Of a stretch of DNA of 64,000 nt, positions 35,013 to 46,465 are shown piece by piece; within the stretch, counting starts at the first letter, position 1, and each line of letters opens with the position of its first letter. This stretch comes from Enoplosus armatus (Eukaryota > Chordata > Actinopteri > Centrarchiformes > Enoplosidae). The notes beneath the pieces were generated by a model. The model ran no database searches. It saw only the letters and a list, made by a program, of their open reading frames with translations, and was not told the DNA's origin. The stretch is from assembly GCF_043641665.1 (NCBI RefSeq), contig NC_092192.1, positions 22,478,978-22,542,977 of the forward strand, given 5' to 3'. The position numbers and the translations under genes are program-made.

Positions 35013-35560
35013 TCAAGACAGGCCATACAAAATTGGAATTTTCTAAGGCTGCTGCCTCTCACAATTGGCGGCAGAATGAAAGATACGGCGGATGATGTGT
35101 GGCAGTTGACTCTGCGGATGAAAGACACTGTGGACATGATATGCGCTCAGAAAATCTCTGTGCCACAGGTTGCATGTCTTGATGAAAGCGTCATTATTGA
35201 CTTCATTATCCAGCCCTGATTCTGTATCCCTTTGATGAGACGATGGACAAGGCACAGTTATTTCAAGAGACGTGCAAGAAATATGAAGAAAGAACCTCCG
35301 CCTCACTCTGAAAGACATCTGATATAGCAGGCTTGTCTTTCAGCAGGACCGATGGGTCAAGCGGTCTTGCTTGTCAAAGGCAGTTCTCCATTTCACTCAG
35401 TACTATACGGTAAAGCCATTCAATTTACAGTCAGACAATTTGGCTTCACTGAGACCAACACAAAGGCCACAGAACAACAACATCCAACAAGACAGGACAA
35501 TTCCTTGTCACAGGGATCATCGACTCTGGAGTTTGATAAACTACTGCTAATTTTTTGCTA
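35013..35560 (+). pseudogene. C-terminal half of a multicopy fish element protein (protein A), broken
   Basis: The frame from about 35,013 reads LSRQAIQNWNFLRLLP and DDVWQLTLRMKDTVDMICAQ, followed by HSYFKRRARN and ERHLI. These blocks match, from memory, the C-terminal half of a protein present in many copies in teleost genomes and usually annotated only as uncharacterized. At least two in-frame stops and a deletion (between ACLDE and HSYFKR) break it. The N-terminal half of the same protein lies on the opposite strand at 37,470-38,440. Function unknown; I suspect a transposon-encoded protein. Confidence 0.6.
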
Positions 35561-36079
35561 AGAATGACACTGTTCATTTTCTGGTATCGAGGTACTGAGC
35601 AGAATTCCCTCAGTACTATCTGTATTCAATTAGAAAAGACAATGAAAAGGTACAGTGCCTGAACATCAGTGGCTTGATTGATTTCTGTCCACAGCCATCT
35701 TACATGCAGGATGGATACCAAATGGTTCCATTGAAACGCATGTCTTGGCCTGTCACACTGGTGTTAACTGAGCTTTATTTGAACCTCAGAAATGGACAAT
35801 GCAGAGCAAAGCAACATGAGCAATGCCATGACTAAGGTGTCGCCAGAACCTCAAGCCTCAATTCTATTTCAGAGGAGACACTACAATTGTTGGGGGCGAT
35901 AGGGACTTTCACTTCAGCTGATCTGCTTTCAGTACTGAGACCTATTTAAGCGAGAAAACGGGTGGCTGCCAAGGAACAATCCAGTGAGTATGTTTCAGCA
36001 AAATGCATTTTTAAGTATAATCAAGGATAAAACATCATTCAATACATTCTATTCATTACGTTATTTTAGTTTTACAGCA

Positions 36080-37297
36080 CAGAGCACTGAAATCCACAGC
36101 CAGACAGCTTCCAGGTTCCATGGAAGAAGTTTATTTAAGCCTTGATGCAGTGTTTGCAGAGGGAGAAAAGGCCATGCCCAAGTATACAGAGAGAAATGAT
36201 CTGGATTGTTGTTTCTGAGATGATGAATGCCTGTGCTTCTCCCAGCAAACAAGCCTCCGCAGAAGTTGCCAAAAAATGGTTGCCAACTATCTGCAAGATC
36301 TCACAGAAGGGGATGTGGTGGGGCCAGGATATCACTCACTGGTCAAGCAGTTACAAGCCCCGAACTGAAAGAGGGAAGCGGTCTTCAGCACCAAGCATAA
36401 TGAAGCGCAAACGGGGGTCAGATGAGTATGACACAGGGGAAATTCCAGCCGAACAAAGGGCAGCTGTTCAGGACACATATGGAGAGAAAAAAAGACAAAA
36501 TGAAGGTTCTCAGTGAACAGACTAACTTCAGGTACAGACTCCTATTAGGCGCGCCTACTACTCCCAGCGTAAAGAGATGAACAAGGGAACAGATCTGCAG
36601 TCCCTCATGGAGGACTGGCCTTTCTGGTTCCAAGAGATTGGCATGAGAGTCCGCCTCCAAGAGCTCAGTAAAAGAGACTTTCCATTTGTACAGCCAAGAC
36701 CAAACAAGTTTTGCAGGCTGTCACAAAGCTGAGAATTCTGAGACGACAGTTTGAGGGTCAAGGATATGGTGCAACGCATCATTGTATGTGGTGAGTTGAT
36801 ATTTAGTTTTACTGAAGGAGCCTAAGCTAATGTAAGGAAATATTACATGAAATGCACTGTCATGTCTTAAATTGCTAGTTCGACACATTTTATCAGCTCA
36901 AAACGGTGTTGTTTGCTGATCCAGATCCACTTCATTCATTTTGAAGAAGAACAATCCCGGTGAAGCACTCGTTCTCACCACAGGGAAGAAGCTGACAGGT
37001 CAAACTTGGAGGGTCTTACACTCATATGCATGGATGGGGAAGAACCTCAAGTAGCACTTTTTGAGACCACTTTTGGATGGTAATGGCTGGTGTGCTGTTA
37101 TTTTTCTACCTGTATCTTCTTTGTAGGAACCCCCTGCTATGCCTCAGGGCAGTTCATGCTGAGTGTAGACGGCAAAGTAGTGACTGACCAAATCCCTGCC
37201 TTCATCTCTGCCATCTGTTTGATGTTTGGAAGCTATTACTGCCTCAGTATCCACTACCCCATGGATCTGGATTCCACACTTGAGTTCCTTCAGAGGT
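36080..37297 (+). pseudogene. SAMD3-like multicopy element protein (protein B), broken
   Basis: Ordered blocks on the + strand are SMEEVYLSLDAVFAEGEKAM and PKYTERND (about 36,118-36,202), GDVVGPGYHSLVKQLQ (about 36,311), PSIMKRKRGSDEYDTGEIPA and EQRAAVQDTYG (about 36,395-36,483), AYYSQRKEMNKGTDLQSLME and DWPFWFQEIGM (about 36,555-36,650), and SVDGKVVTDQIPAFISAICL plus LMFGSYYCLSIHYPMDLDST before LEFLQR (37,160-37,297). I recall these from fish proteins annotated as sterile alpha motif domain-containing protein 3-like, which are multicopy and probably mobile. Frame changes between blocks show it is a pseudogene. A GT-AG gap at about 37,080-37,128 may be a genuine intron. Confidence 0.6.
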
Positions 37298-37469
37298 AAA
37301 GATTTTTTTCCCCCCTTTAGAACAAACCACTGCATACAATGGTTGATTATGAATTCTTGTGCTCACAAAGGTGTTTCTTCGTCATCAATTAACTTAACCA
37401 AGTGAACTGTTAAGATTTAACTCTTATACAGCACCAGCTGTACGGAACAGTATACACTTTACTGTGCCT

Positions 37470-38440
37470 TAACTGTTAACCACTGACATTCAGGACAGTA
37501 TTCTTTAATGTTTTCAGTTAGCTTTAGTGTTTTAATAAGCAGCTTTTTTTTTGGTTCTGTTACGATACAGTGCAACGTCATAAGACAAAACACCCTCAAC
37601 GATGTCATGTCCCAGAGAAAAGTGGCAAACCTGGCAGCACACAAGTGTTTCAAACAATTGAATACTGACTTGAACTTTACTCCTTCCCCAACTGGTGTAT
37701 CTCTCAATTCTGGAGGCAACCAACAGCAGAATTCTAGCTCTCGATGGTGCGCTCTGGTCCGCACAGATTTGGATCACAGGTTATTAGGCAGTACCTACAG
37801 AAACATTGTGAGCGACTGAAATTTTCAGAGATGCACCACCAATGCAATGTAAGCCCAAATGATCTCCGGCGGTGCAATACAAGGTTCCTTTGACTACTGT
37901 TTCCATCTGATAGTACAATCCTGTTGTCCTCCAATTCCTTCAAGTCTGCGAGTAATTCAGAGAACACCTTAGCATGCCTGAATTCTTTGAAATCTTTACT
38001 CTCTGCACAATCAAACAAGTGAAATGTAGACTGTACGTGAAGTGGCAAATAAGCAACAGATACAGCTAATGCTTTATATCTCGGTTCTCAGTTCTCCACA
38101 TAGTTGAAATTTGTTTTGAAAGACTGAGCTCTTTAACTTTGCTGATGTCCTTTTTAGCGGTGAAGTAAGTACATGTCAATATTCAATTTCAAGTAGAATA
38201 AACGTTTATTTCCACATCACCATCATCTGTGCCTGTCTCTTCACCTGCCTCATGCACTTGAGGGCCAAAGTCATCTGATCCAGTTGGAACAGCTGATGAC
38301 TGAGAAGCAGATGATATGTATAAGTCACTGACACTGCTGTCTGCAAAATCTCTGTGTTTCCATGACATGTGGGCGGCAAATGAAGATTTGACCTTGAAAA
38401 CATTTGTACATCTCACTGCACGCCCCTATCTTGACACTGG
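37470..38440 (-). pseudogene. N-terminal and middle part of protein A, inverted, broken
   Basis: On the minus strand the order is a C2H2-like block CTNVFKVKSSFAAHMSWKHR (about 38,410-38,340), then an acidic spacer, then DFKEFRHAKVFSELLADLKE (about 37,990), CRYCLI followed by CGPERT (about 37,750-37,800), and RDTPVGEGVKFKSVFNCLKH with a degenerate HDIVEGVLSYDVALY (about 37,700-37,570). The frame changes between blocks. This is the upstream part of the protein whose C-terminal half lies on the + strand at 35,013-35,560. It is now tail-to-tail with protein B. Confidence 0.55.
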
Positions 38441-38469
38441 TGTTCACATAACACCATTATGCATTTGAA

Positions 38470-38725
38470 GGCCCCATATTGAAAGTGAGATGTCCGTGTC
38501 TTGTTTGATTATAAAGCAGCTCGAGGTGCTTTATAAATACCGTGGAAGTATCAAAACTCTCAGTCCACAGAGAAATGCACTCAGCCCGTATTCAGACACT
38601 GTGCCTTTAAACCTTCCGGTAAGGTTGTGATGTCACAGCTATACGCACTCAGCCACGCCCCCAGCAGGTCATCTGCTCCAGGCACAGCACCACCCACCAA
38701 GTACAGGGACCCCCCCCCCCCCCCC
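38470..38725 (-). repeat. Dispersed repeat, inverted partner of 7,055-7,355
   Basis: The reverse complement of this segment follows 7,055-7,355 block by block (GTGACATCACAACCTTACC; GATGACCTGCTGGGG; CTTGGTGGGTGG). At the position where the other copy has GGATGAGCGTCCC this copy carries a C/G run of about 17 bases (about 38,708-38,724). Confidence 0.75.
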
Positions 38726-38777
38726 ATCCACCCACTAACTTTCAGTCCATCTTAGTCTGTACACCTAGTAACCACCT

Positions 38778-39092
38778 ACAAACACTATTGCAACCACCAA
38801 GATCACCTTGGCAACTACCTATTATCACCCAAGCAACCACCAAGAACACCCGAGTAACCACCCAGCAACACCACACCACCTAGAAACACATTAGCAACCA
38901 CGTACAGACGTACCACAGTACATCCTAACAATCACCTAGAAACACCCTGGCAGCCACCAAGTACATGCTAGCAACCACCCAGTAGGCTACAGCAGCCACC
39001 CTGGCAACCACCAAGTACATGCTAGCAACCACCCAGTAGGCTACAGCAGCCACCCAGAACACCCTAGTAATCACCTAACACCACCATAGCAG
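38778..39092. repeat. Minisatellite, unit about 20-22 nt (AGCAACCACC / AACACCCT)
   Basis: Variants of AGCAACCACCTAGAAACACC repeat about 14 times. Inside it a near-perfect duplication of about 54 nt occurs in tandem, beginning CCCTGGCAGCCACCAAGTAC and CCCTGGCAACCACCAAGTAC (about 38,948 and 39,000). Confidence 0.8.
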
Positions 39093-39430
39093 TCTCACAC
39101 AGCAAATGAAAAGGACAGTGAATTATATTTAACATATATGTTTCACCTTGAAATCAATCATTATTTGAACGATTAAAATCTTGTTTCTGCAGTAATGAAG
39201 GTATTTGGTTTTTGCTGAATGGGGAAAGATTTTGAACTGTAAATTCAAATGTACACAACAGCAAAATCTGTAATTTGGGCAGAATAAAACAGAATAATAA
39301 TTACTCGCTTGTGACATTATGGTATTTTCCCCATTCATTTTATATTTTCACACTAAAATTGTGTGTTTACTACATATGTTTTATACATATAATTTATGTG
39401 CTGTTTCTTGATTTAGGGTAATTCAATGTA

Positions 39431-41067
39431 CAGTGCATCCGGAAAGTATTCACAGCGCTTCACTTTTTCCACATTTTGTTATGTTGCAGCCTTATACCAA
39501 AATGGATTAAATTCATTTTTTTCCTCAAAATTCTACACACAACACCCCATAATGACAACGTGAAAAAGGTTTTTTTGAGATTTTTGCAAATTTATTAAAA
39601 ATAAAAAACCTGAGAAATCACATGTACATAAGTATTCACAGCCTTTGCTCAATACTTTGTTGATGCACCTTTGGCAGCAATTACAACCTCAAGTCTTTTT
39701 GAATATGATGCCACAAGCTTGGCACACCTATCTTTGGGCAGTTTCACCCATTCCTCTTTGCAGCACCTCTCAAGCTCCATCAGGTTGGATGGGAAGCGTC
39801 GGTGCACAGCCATTTTCAGATCTCTCCAGAGATGTTCAATCGGATTCAAGTCTGGGCTCTGGCTGGGCCACTCAAGGACATTCACAGAGTTGTCCTGAAG
39901 CCACTCCTTTGATATCTTGGCTGTGTGCTTAGGGTCGTTGTCCTGCTGAAAGATAAACCGTCGCCCCAGTCTGAGGTCAAGAGCGCTCTGGAGCAGGTTT
40001 TCATCCAGGATGTCTCTGTACTTTGCTGCATTCATCTTTCCCTCTATCCTGACTAGTCTCCCAGTTCCTGCCGCTGAAAAACATCCCCACAGCATGAAGC
40101 TGCCACCACCATGCTTCACTGTAGGGATGGTATTGGCCTGGTGATGAGCGGTGCCTGGTTTCCTCCAAACGTGACGCCTGGCATTCACACCAAAGAGTTC
40201 AATCTTTGTCTCATCAGACCAGAGAATTTTGTTTCTCATGGTCTGAGAGTCCTTCAGGTGCCTTTTGGCAAACTCCAGGCGGGCTGCTATGTGCCTTTTA
40301 CTAAGGAGTGGCTTCCGTCTGGCCACTCTACCATACAGGCCTGATTGGTGGATTGCTGCAGAGATGGTTGTCCTTCTGGAAGGTTCTCCTCTCTCCACAG
40401 AGGAACTCTGGAGCTCTGACAGAGTGACCATCGGGTTCTTGGTCACCTCCCTGACTAAGGCCCTTCTCCCCCGATTACTCAGTTTAGATGGCCGGCCAGC
40501 TCTAGGAAGAGTCCTGGTGGTTCCGAACTTCTTCCACTTACGGATGATGGAGGCCACTGTGCTCATTGGGACCTTCAAAGCAGCAGAAATCTTTCTGTAA
40601 CCTTCCCCAGATTTGTGCCTCGAGACAATCCTGTCTCGGAGGTCTACAGACAATTCCTTTGACTTCATGCTTGGTTTGTGCTCTGACATGCACTGTCAAC
40701 TGTGGGACCTTATATAGACAGGTGTGTGCCTTTCCAAATCATGTCCAATCAACTGAATTTACCACAGGTGGACTCCAATTAAGCTGCAGAAACATCTCAA
40801 GGATGATCAGTGGAAACAGGATGCACCTGAGCTCAATTTTGAGCTTCATGGCAAAGGCTGTGAATACTTATGTACATGTGATTTCTTAGTTTTTTATTTT
40901 TAATAAATTTGCAAAAATTTCAAAAAAACTTTTTTCACATTGTCATTATGGGGTGTTGTATGTAGAATTTTGAGGAAAAAAATTTATTTAATCCATTTTG
41001 GAATAAGGGTGTAACATAACAAAATGTGGAAAAAGTGAAGCGCCGTGAATACTTTCCGGATGCACTG
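39431..41067 (-). mobile_element. Tc1-like DNA transposon, nearly intact, IR/DR type
   Basis: The element is 1,637 bp and is flanked by TA on both sides (39,429-39,430; 41,068-41,069). It has long terminal inverted repeats of about 217 bp (39,431-39,648 and 40,851-41,067), starting CAGTGCATCCGGAAAGTATT. Each repeat contains two copies of the direct repeat AAGTATTCACAG: 39,444-39,455 and 39,630-39,641 on the left, 40,858-40,869 and 41,043-41,054 on the right, the last with one mismatch. This is the IR/DR architecture used by several fish Tc1 families. It sits in the intergenic region right of the broken element. Confidence 0.95.
39649..40689 (-). CDS. Tc1-family transposase, uninterrupted 346 codons
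   Basis: The protein catalyses cut-and-paste transposition into TA. The N-terminal half has the paired-like helix-turn-helix DNA-binding region (about 12-120) with a GRPSKLS AT-hook-type linker near 65-71. The catalytic triad is D159 (SDETKIELFG), D250 (QQDNDPKHT) and E285 (DLNPIEHLWRDL), with 34 residues between D250 and E285, so DD34E. The glycine-rich HGGGSFMLWGCFS box lies at 193-205. Length equals the family norm of about 340 aa and no stop or frameshift is present. Translation starts MSEHKPSM and the stop abuts the left inverted repeat. I see no missing key residue, but activity cannot be judged from sequence alone. Confidence 0.93.
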   Translation of the reverse strand: MSEHKPSMKSKELSVDLRDRIVSRHKSGEGYRKISAALKVPMSTVASIIRKWKKFGTTRTLPRAGRPSKLSNRGRRALVREVTKNPMVTLSELQSSSVERGEPSRRTTISAAIHQSGLYGRVARRKPLLSKRHIAARLEFAKRHLKDSQTMRNKILWSDETKIELFGVNARRHVWRKPGTAHHQANTIPTVKHGGGSFMLWGCFSAAGTGRLVRIEGKMNAAKYRDILDENLLQSALDLRLGRRFIFQQDNDPKHTAKISKEWLQDNSVNVLEWPSQSPDLNPIEHLWRDLKMAVHRRFPSNLMELERCCKEEWVKLPKDRCAKLVASYSKRLEVVIAAKGASTKY

Positions 41068-41671
41068 TATCTACTATGGCGATATACTTTTTGGGATTTT
41101 ACTGTTGCTATTTGATGGGGTTTTTTTTTTACCATCATTTCTATAAACATTTTTTTTACAGTGGTGAGTCTTATTAGTTTATGTCTGCTTTTCAATTAAT
41201 TGTTTCAAAAATCTTAAGACAGGTCGGCGTCGCTAATAAATATTTGTTCACATTACTGCAAGTGTTGTTGTTTCCCAATTCCCAAATTGCTGAATTCTCC
41301 TGGCATCTAGTTTCAGTGTTTCCCATGCACAATGGCAAACCCCATCAACATATTGTGGACATAGCAGACGGCCAAATGATGCCTGGTAGATTTAGCTTCA
41401 AGGCCTTAGTTGTGCTGGAAGTTCAAGTCGTTTTCCTTGTAACTGAAAATGACTGCAAGACTAGGAAGTCCTAGGGGGGGTTGCTATTCAGTTTTTTTTT
41501 TTTTTGCACAGAAAGATAAGGCATTTTCCAGTTTGGATTTTCATGTCCTCCCAAAAGGGAGGTTCACATGAAAAGCTCTCAGAACCTGTTCATTTTCTCT
41601 TGCAGGTGCACAGTTGTCATTTAAATGAGGTGGGCTGCAGAAATCAGCTTGGTTCCTGTACTGACTGGAGA

Positions 41672-41692
41672 GGGGGGGGGGGGGGGGGGGGG
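41672..41692. repeat. 21-base poly-G run
   Basis: Uninterrupted G homopolymer in intergenic DNA. Confidence 0.9.
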
Positions 41693-41908
41693 CAGATGTG
41701 GTGCTAGTTGCGTGTCGCCTCCATACAATAGATACCGTGGCAGGCTGCCTGATGCGGCTGAGTGAAAGCTCCATGTTGACTGATGGCTAGTTTAAGAGAG
41801 AGACAAATGGAAGTAGGGAGAGACAGGAAGACTGATATAAATGTGCAGCGTTGGCCCATCTGCATCTATTTCATCTGTCAACAGTCCTGATGCATCACAC
41901 GCCCAGAG

Positions 41909-41911
<3 letters not shown>

Positions 41912-41946
<35 letters not shown>
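41912..41946. repeat. TG microsatellite
   Basis: About 17 GT units, 220 bp from the poly-G run at 41,672. Confidence 0.9.
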
Positions 41947-41947
<1 letters not shown>

Positions 41948-43030
41948 CATACAGGCGTGTGCATGTGTTTTGTAAGGCAGTAGACAGACAGCTGCCCTGA
42001 AGTACGCATTCATGTGCTCTGATTGATGTCCTTGTATCCATAAACACGTATATTAGTACATCAGTGGGACAAATAGCCATTAAAGGCTTCAGAGACGCTG
42101 TATGTTGAGCATGTGGAAGATTTTCAAGAGCACTTGGGAACGTACAGTATGATTTAAAAGGTGACGGTAATGGCATTTATTTTAAAAAGTCAATGTGACT
42201 CACCAGTTTGTTTTTTTTTGTTTTTTTTTTGCCTTTTTCAGCCGTGACTGACTTCAAATAGCGGACTTTTTAAGGGGAATATATATCAGCCACATAAAAG
42301 GTTTTACCATATCTAGGTGCTCAAGGTGAACCGGCGTTTTGCCTCCTCAACACCACTTTCCAAAATATCTGAGAGCCGCATCCAGTTTGTGCACCTGTTC
42401 TCAGACTTTTACTGATTATGTGACATTACTCAAGGCCCAAGGGACTCCGTCTGTTCCTGCCAACAAGAAAAGCAGAACACCGGAAACCTTGCAAGTGTAG
42501 AATCCCTGGTGCTTGCGCTATATAAATCCATTGTGCGGCACGTTTTCCCACATTAGGCAGCCGTTCAGTTTGTGGAATTACATGTACACATGTATACGCT
42601 GGCGTTATAGGTGATGCTTATTGCCTCTGTCATGTGTTCTTTAGCGTATTCTCTTCTGTTGATAACATGGCCTTGGCCTCCAGTCAATCCAGCTATTCAT
42701 CAAGTGACTGTAAGCGGCAAACGGCTGGCTCTGTTGGAAAGAGGCTTGGTGTTTGTCTTGACTGAAACCTCAAAGTGACACCATGTGGCACCTTCTCAAA
42801 TACGGCTTCTGTTTCTGTAGATACAAGTCCACATCTGGGTCACCCTTTGCTGCTTTTTGACTTGGAAAGTTAGTAACGCCGGTCTGTCTCCTCTCCCAAC
42901 AATCTGTGCTGCCTTTTTCTTGCGTTTTTTGAGTTTGCAAGAGGATTGACGGATTCCTCGTTTGCTCACAAAGCTCAAATCGGCTGTATGATCGTAACAT
43001 AATGATAATGGTTTTAAATGAAGTGAGCAT

Positions 43031-43110
43031 TAAAGAAATAGTTCAACGTTTTGGGAAATATGCCTAACCCTTTCTTTGCTTTCATGCTAAGAATTAGACC
43101 AATCTAATAA
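43031..43110 (+). repeat. Fragment of a common fish dispersed repeat
   Basis: AAAGAAATAGTTCAACGTTT followed by TGGGAAATATGCCTAA is a motif that I recognise from a high-copy repeat in perciform genomes. Only the first 80 bp or so are recognisable. Confidence 0.45.
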
Positions 43111-46100
43111 ACTATGTAGGGCTGGCAAAAAAAAAAATCTATTCTGCTGAGACTTTTCTGAGTTGGGTTTGTACTGAGACTGCACTGATACAAACTGCTT
43201 CCAGGAAATAACAACAGCCTCAGTCCGACACTGAAAAGAGCTCTCGCCTTCTCCTGCTCACATACATGCATTGCCAAACTAACTGCCAGGGACTGAAATA
43301 CAAGTACTACAACCTTAGAAAATACCACAAATTCTGGTACTGCGTGGTAAAGTTTATCTTGGTTTAAAGAGCAAGATTAGCGTCAAAGTTAATGCACAGA
43401 TTTGAGAGCGGCCTTGGACTCGTCATCTAACACTCAACAAGAAAGCAAATACGCTTACTTCCAGAAATGTCAAACTATTCCTTGTGCTATACCATGCAAT
43501 ACTGGCACTAGTGTTCTGGTCAGATTTAGCTGTGGAGACAGTTATGGCGCATGAAAAACAGTGATAGTTCAAGTATTGTTTCTTAAAGCCCCAGTACGCA
43601 TGATTTGAAAAACGCTGGTTCCCCAAGTGGTGGTATCAAAACACACCCCGTAGCAGACAGCACGGCATGTCGACGTTGGTGGGCACTACGTCCTGGGATC
43701 CTTTCTAGTCAGTTGACTGTAGAAATTCCAAAATTTTAAGGTTTGGACCAGTAGAAAAGCAATTATCCTAATGGGAATGTCACTGAAAACCACTAGGAAA
43801 TGAGAAATATTCGTGTATGTGTGTGTGCGTGGTCAAACTGGTGGCCACTGCTAGGCCATTAGGTGCTTTAGCAGCCATATATATATGAAGTTGACTGTTC
43901 CCTGTCTCAACCTCTCAGCGGCGTATGGTGGTTCAAAGAAGTCCCTACAGGTGCAACTAATAAGCTGAATAAAAAGTTAAATAGTGTAAGGTCAGATATA
44001 ACCGTGCGATCCCATGGTATAATTCTTCTATGACTATGAAGGTCTTAAAAAGTAAAGACATGCTGAAGAATAGATGTTCATTAACGCTAAATTACATTAG
44101 ATTAAAGCCACGTTGAGGCGCCACATTCATACAAATTATTAATAACCCTGAATTATATTTGCATTGCAAGATTCCACTTGCAGTCTACCGCAAGGGCCTT
44201 TCAAAGATTCTGAGCGTTTAATGAAGATGATGTGAAAACGAGCCAATAAAATATACTTGAACTCATACATCACGAGGTAATATGAAGAAGTACAAGATGG
44301 AAAAATGAGCTGAAATGATTGATTTTGATTAGCAAAAGCTCAAACCAAGAAACAACACTCTTAATCTAAACAATCTTCACGTAAACCCCCCCCGACACCA
44401 CACCTGAGTGACACGAGCTCATTTCAAGAATACGCAAAACAAACTCGAAGGGGCAAATGTCTGTGAAATCCCTCGCTTGCTCCGTCAGCCACTCTGGTCA
44501 ACTTGGCCGGAACGCTCGACTCTTGTAAAAAAGGATCGCTTGGGTTCGGGTCGATTTGCAATTCAGCGCCCTCAAACTTGGCCAGCGAATCCGTTTGGAC
44601 AGTCAGTTCCTTGGGCGCCGCGTAAAGTACCAGCACATGGTTCCCGCAGTGCATTGCAGTCTGGCGGTGTTGTTGTCAGGAACTATTGGCGAGAGGAGTT
44701 TTTCTCGGCTCGGCTCGGCTCGGTCTGCTCTGTCCTAGAGCCTCCTTGCCCACACACACACACACACAGCATGACAGCAACAAGGATAAGACAGCAATCT
44801 CGTCTGAATCCAACAACTCCCTCCGTCAGAACCAAAGATATCCATCAACCAAGCAAGACGCACAAGAGGAGGTTTTGGTTAATTATAATCATATCTACTA
44901 TCATTTCCACTCCAACCTTTGGCAGCAAGTTATTAGTGTCCACGTTTGATATGGAGCCTGCGTTTGTTTATCTCCCCTCCTCTGATGATTAAAGTGTCTG
45001 GCCTGCTTGCAGATTTCAAAAAGACCTCTGTGCCTGCAGGGTGTGTTGACATCCTGCGTATACCGACGCTGTTGCCTGCAGAAGTCTGTGAGATCCCAGG
45101 CCTGCCTCCTGCCAAATGAGGCCACTTAGCCCAGCTCTCTCCATCTTCAAGCAGCCTGGCCATCCTTGACTCTGCTTTTCCCTTTTGTACGTTACCTTGT
45201 AATGGAAGTTGAAACGCAAAATCAGGAGCGAGAGAGAACACACGGCGCAGCCTTTGAACCTTTGAACTCACGCCGTCTGAAATGATTGTTGAATTTTTTT
45301 TTTTATGGCCTTGTGGTCATCAGCATGTTTTGCGGCACCCTCGCAGGATGCGCCCCGCATTTGAAATTCAATCGCCGCCTCGAGAACACAAAATCCGGGC
45401 GAGCTTCATTTGCCTGAACTGCCAGACACTAGGCACGTCGTCCACGCCCACTACGACCATTGACCAGACATGATTATAGATTTCCTCCACCGTTGGTGGT
45501 AAGGTTCGCAGTTCTGGAAATGTATTTTGTGCAGAGTTTAATCAAGAAGAATAATACTAATATATGGTCATCACTAAAATGATCTCTTTCCTGTAATTTG
45601 AACCCTGCAGTCCATGACTACACTTTGCCACATCCTGGAATACACTAGACGCAGCGTGCAACCGTCGACCCGGCCATCGTTGTCCATTACGTGAGACTAG
45701 AAAAACCGGGTGTGCAGGATGCCCTTGTGAAACAGCAGGGAAAGTTTATGTAACAGGTCAGCGGGAGATTTTCCTCTTTTTTCGCATTTTAACTTCTCAG
45801 TCTTGAATAAATGCCAACAAGTTTGCCAAGCAGTTAATGAATTATGGCCCACAGAGACATTAATTCTTGTCTGGGGAAAGGATTGCTATAGATTTTTCAA
45901 ATGATCAATTACCCAATGTAATGGCTTATTGTTTTAGAGCTCATTCCCATAAGCTTGGGCATTAATCTCAATCAATAGTCCATAAGCATGACTTACAGAT
46001 TTCTTTTCTTTTTTCTTTTTTTTTTCCAAGTGAATACGCTCATTTTTCTTTGCCAATATCTCCAGCTGGGCGAAAGGCAGCTCCCAAAATCCAAGATGAC

Positions 46101-46442
46101 TGCCTACTCAAACATTAAAAGAGACAAAGAGTGCCGTCCTCATCCCTCTCACTGAAGAAGAAGTCCTGGTCCACATACGAGACACAGCGCAGGGCTGTAA
46201 AACCTTGTAAATATTGTGCTAAGTGGAATATCACGTTAGGTAAACACAATGTAAGCCGGGATGATCGCACATATTCATTCGCTAGGAAGCTAATTGTACC
46301 GTGTTTGCCTTTGTGTGGTCTTTGTAAATCCGCAGCAGATGATGGGGGGGGGTCTTTGATCGTGAATGTGTTGAATTGAAAGGCTTATCCAAATGCATTG
46401 CTTTGATTATCATTTGACCAAATTTTGCCCAACAGTTTCCAT

Positions 46443-46465
46443 GGGGGGGGGGGGGGGGGGGGGGG
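46443..46465. repeat. 23-base poly-G run
   Basis: The longest uninterrupted G homopolymer in the window, preceded by CCAT. Confidence 0.9.

Noticed and set aside
40111..40889. Plus-strand open frames through the Tc1 element
   Set aside because: They are antisense shadows of the transposase and terminal repeat.
44408..44992. 194-codon open frame on the + strand, the longest not tied to a gene or transposon
   Set aside because: It shows no conserved motif, crosses a CGGCT simple repeat and a CA repeat (reads HTHTH), and has no splice or promoter context.
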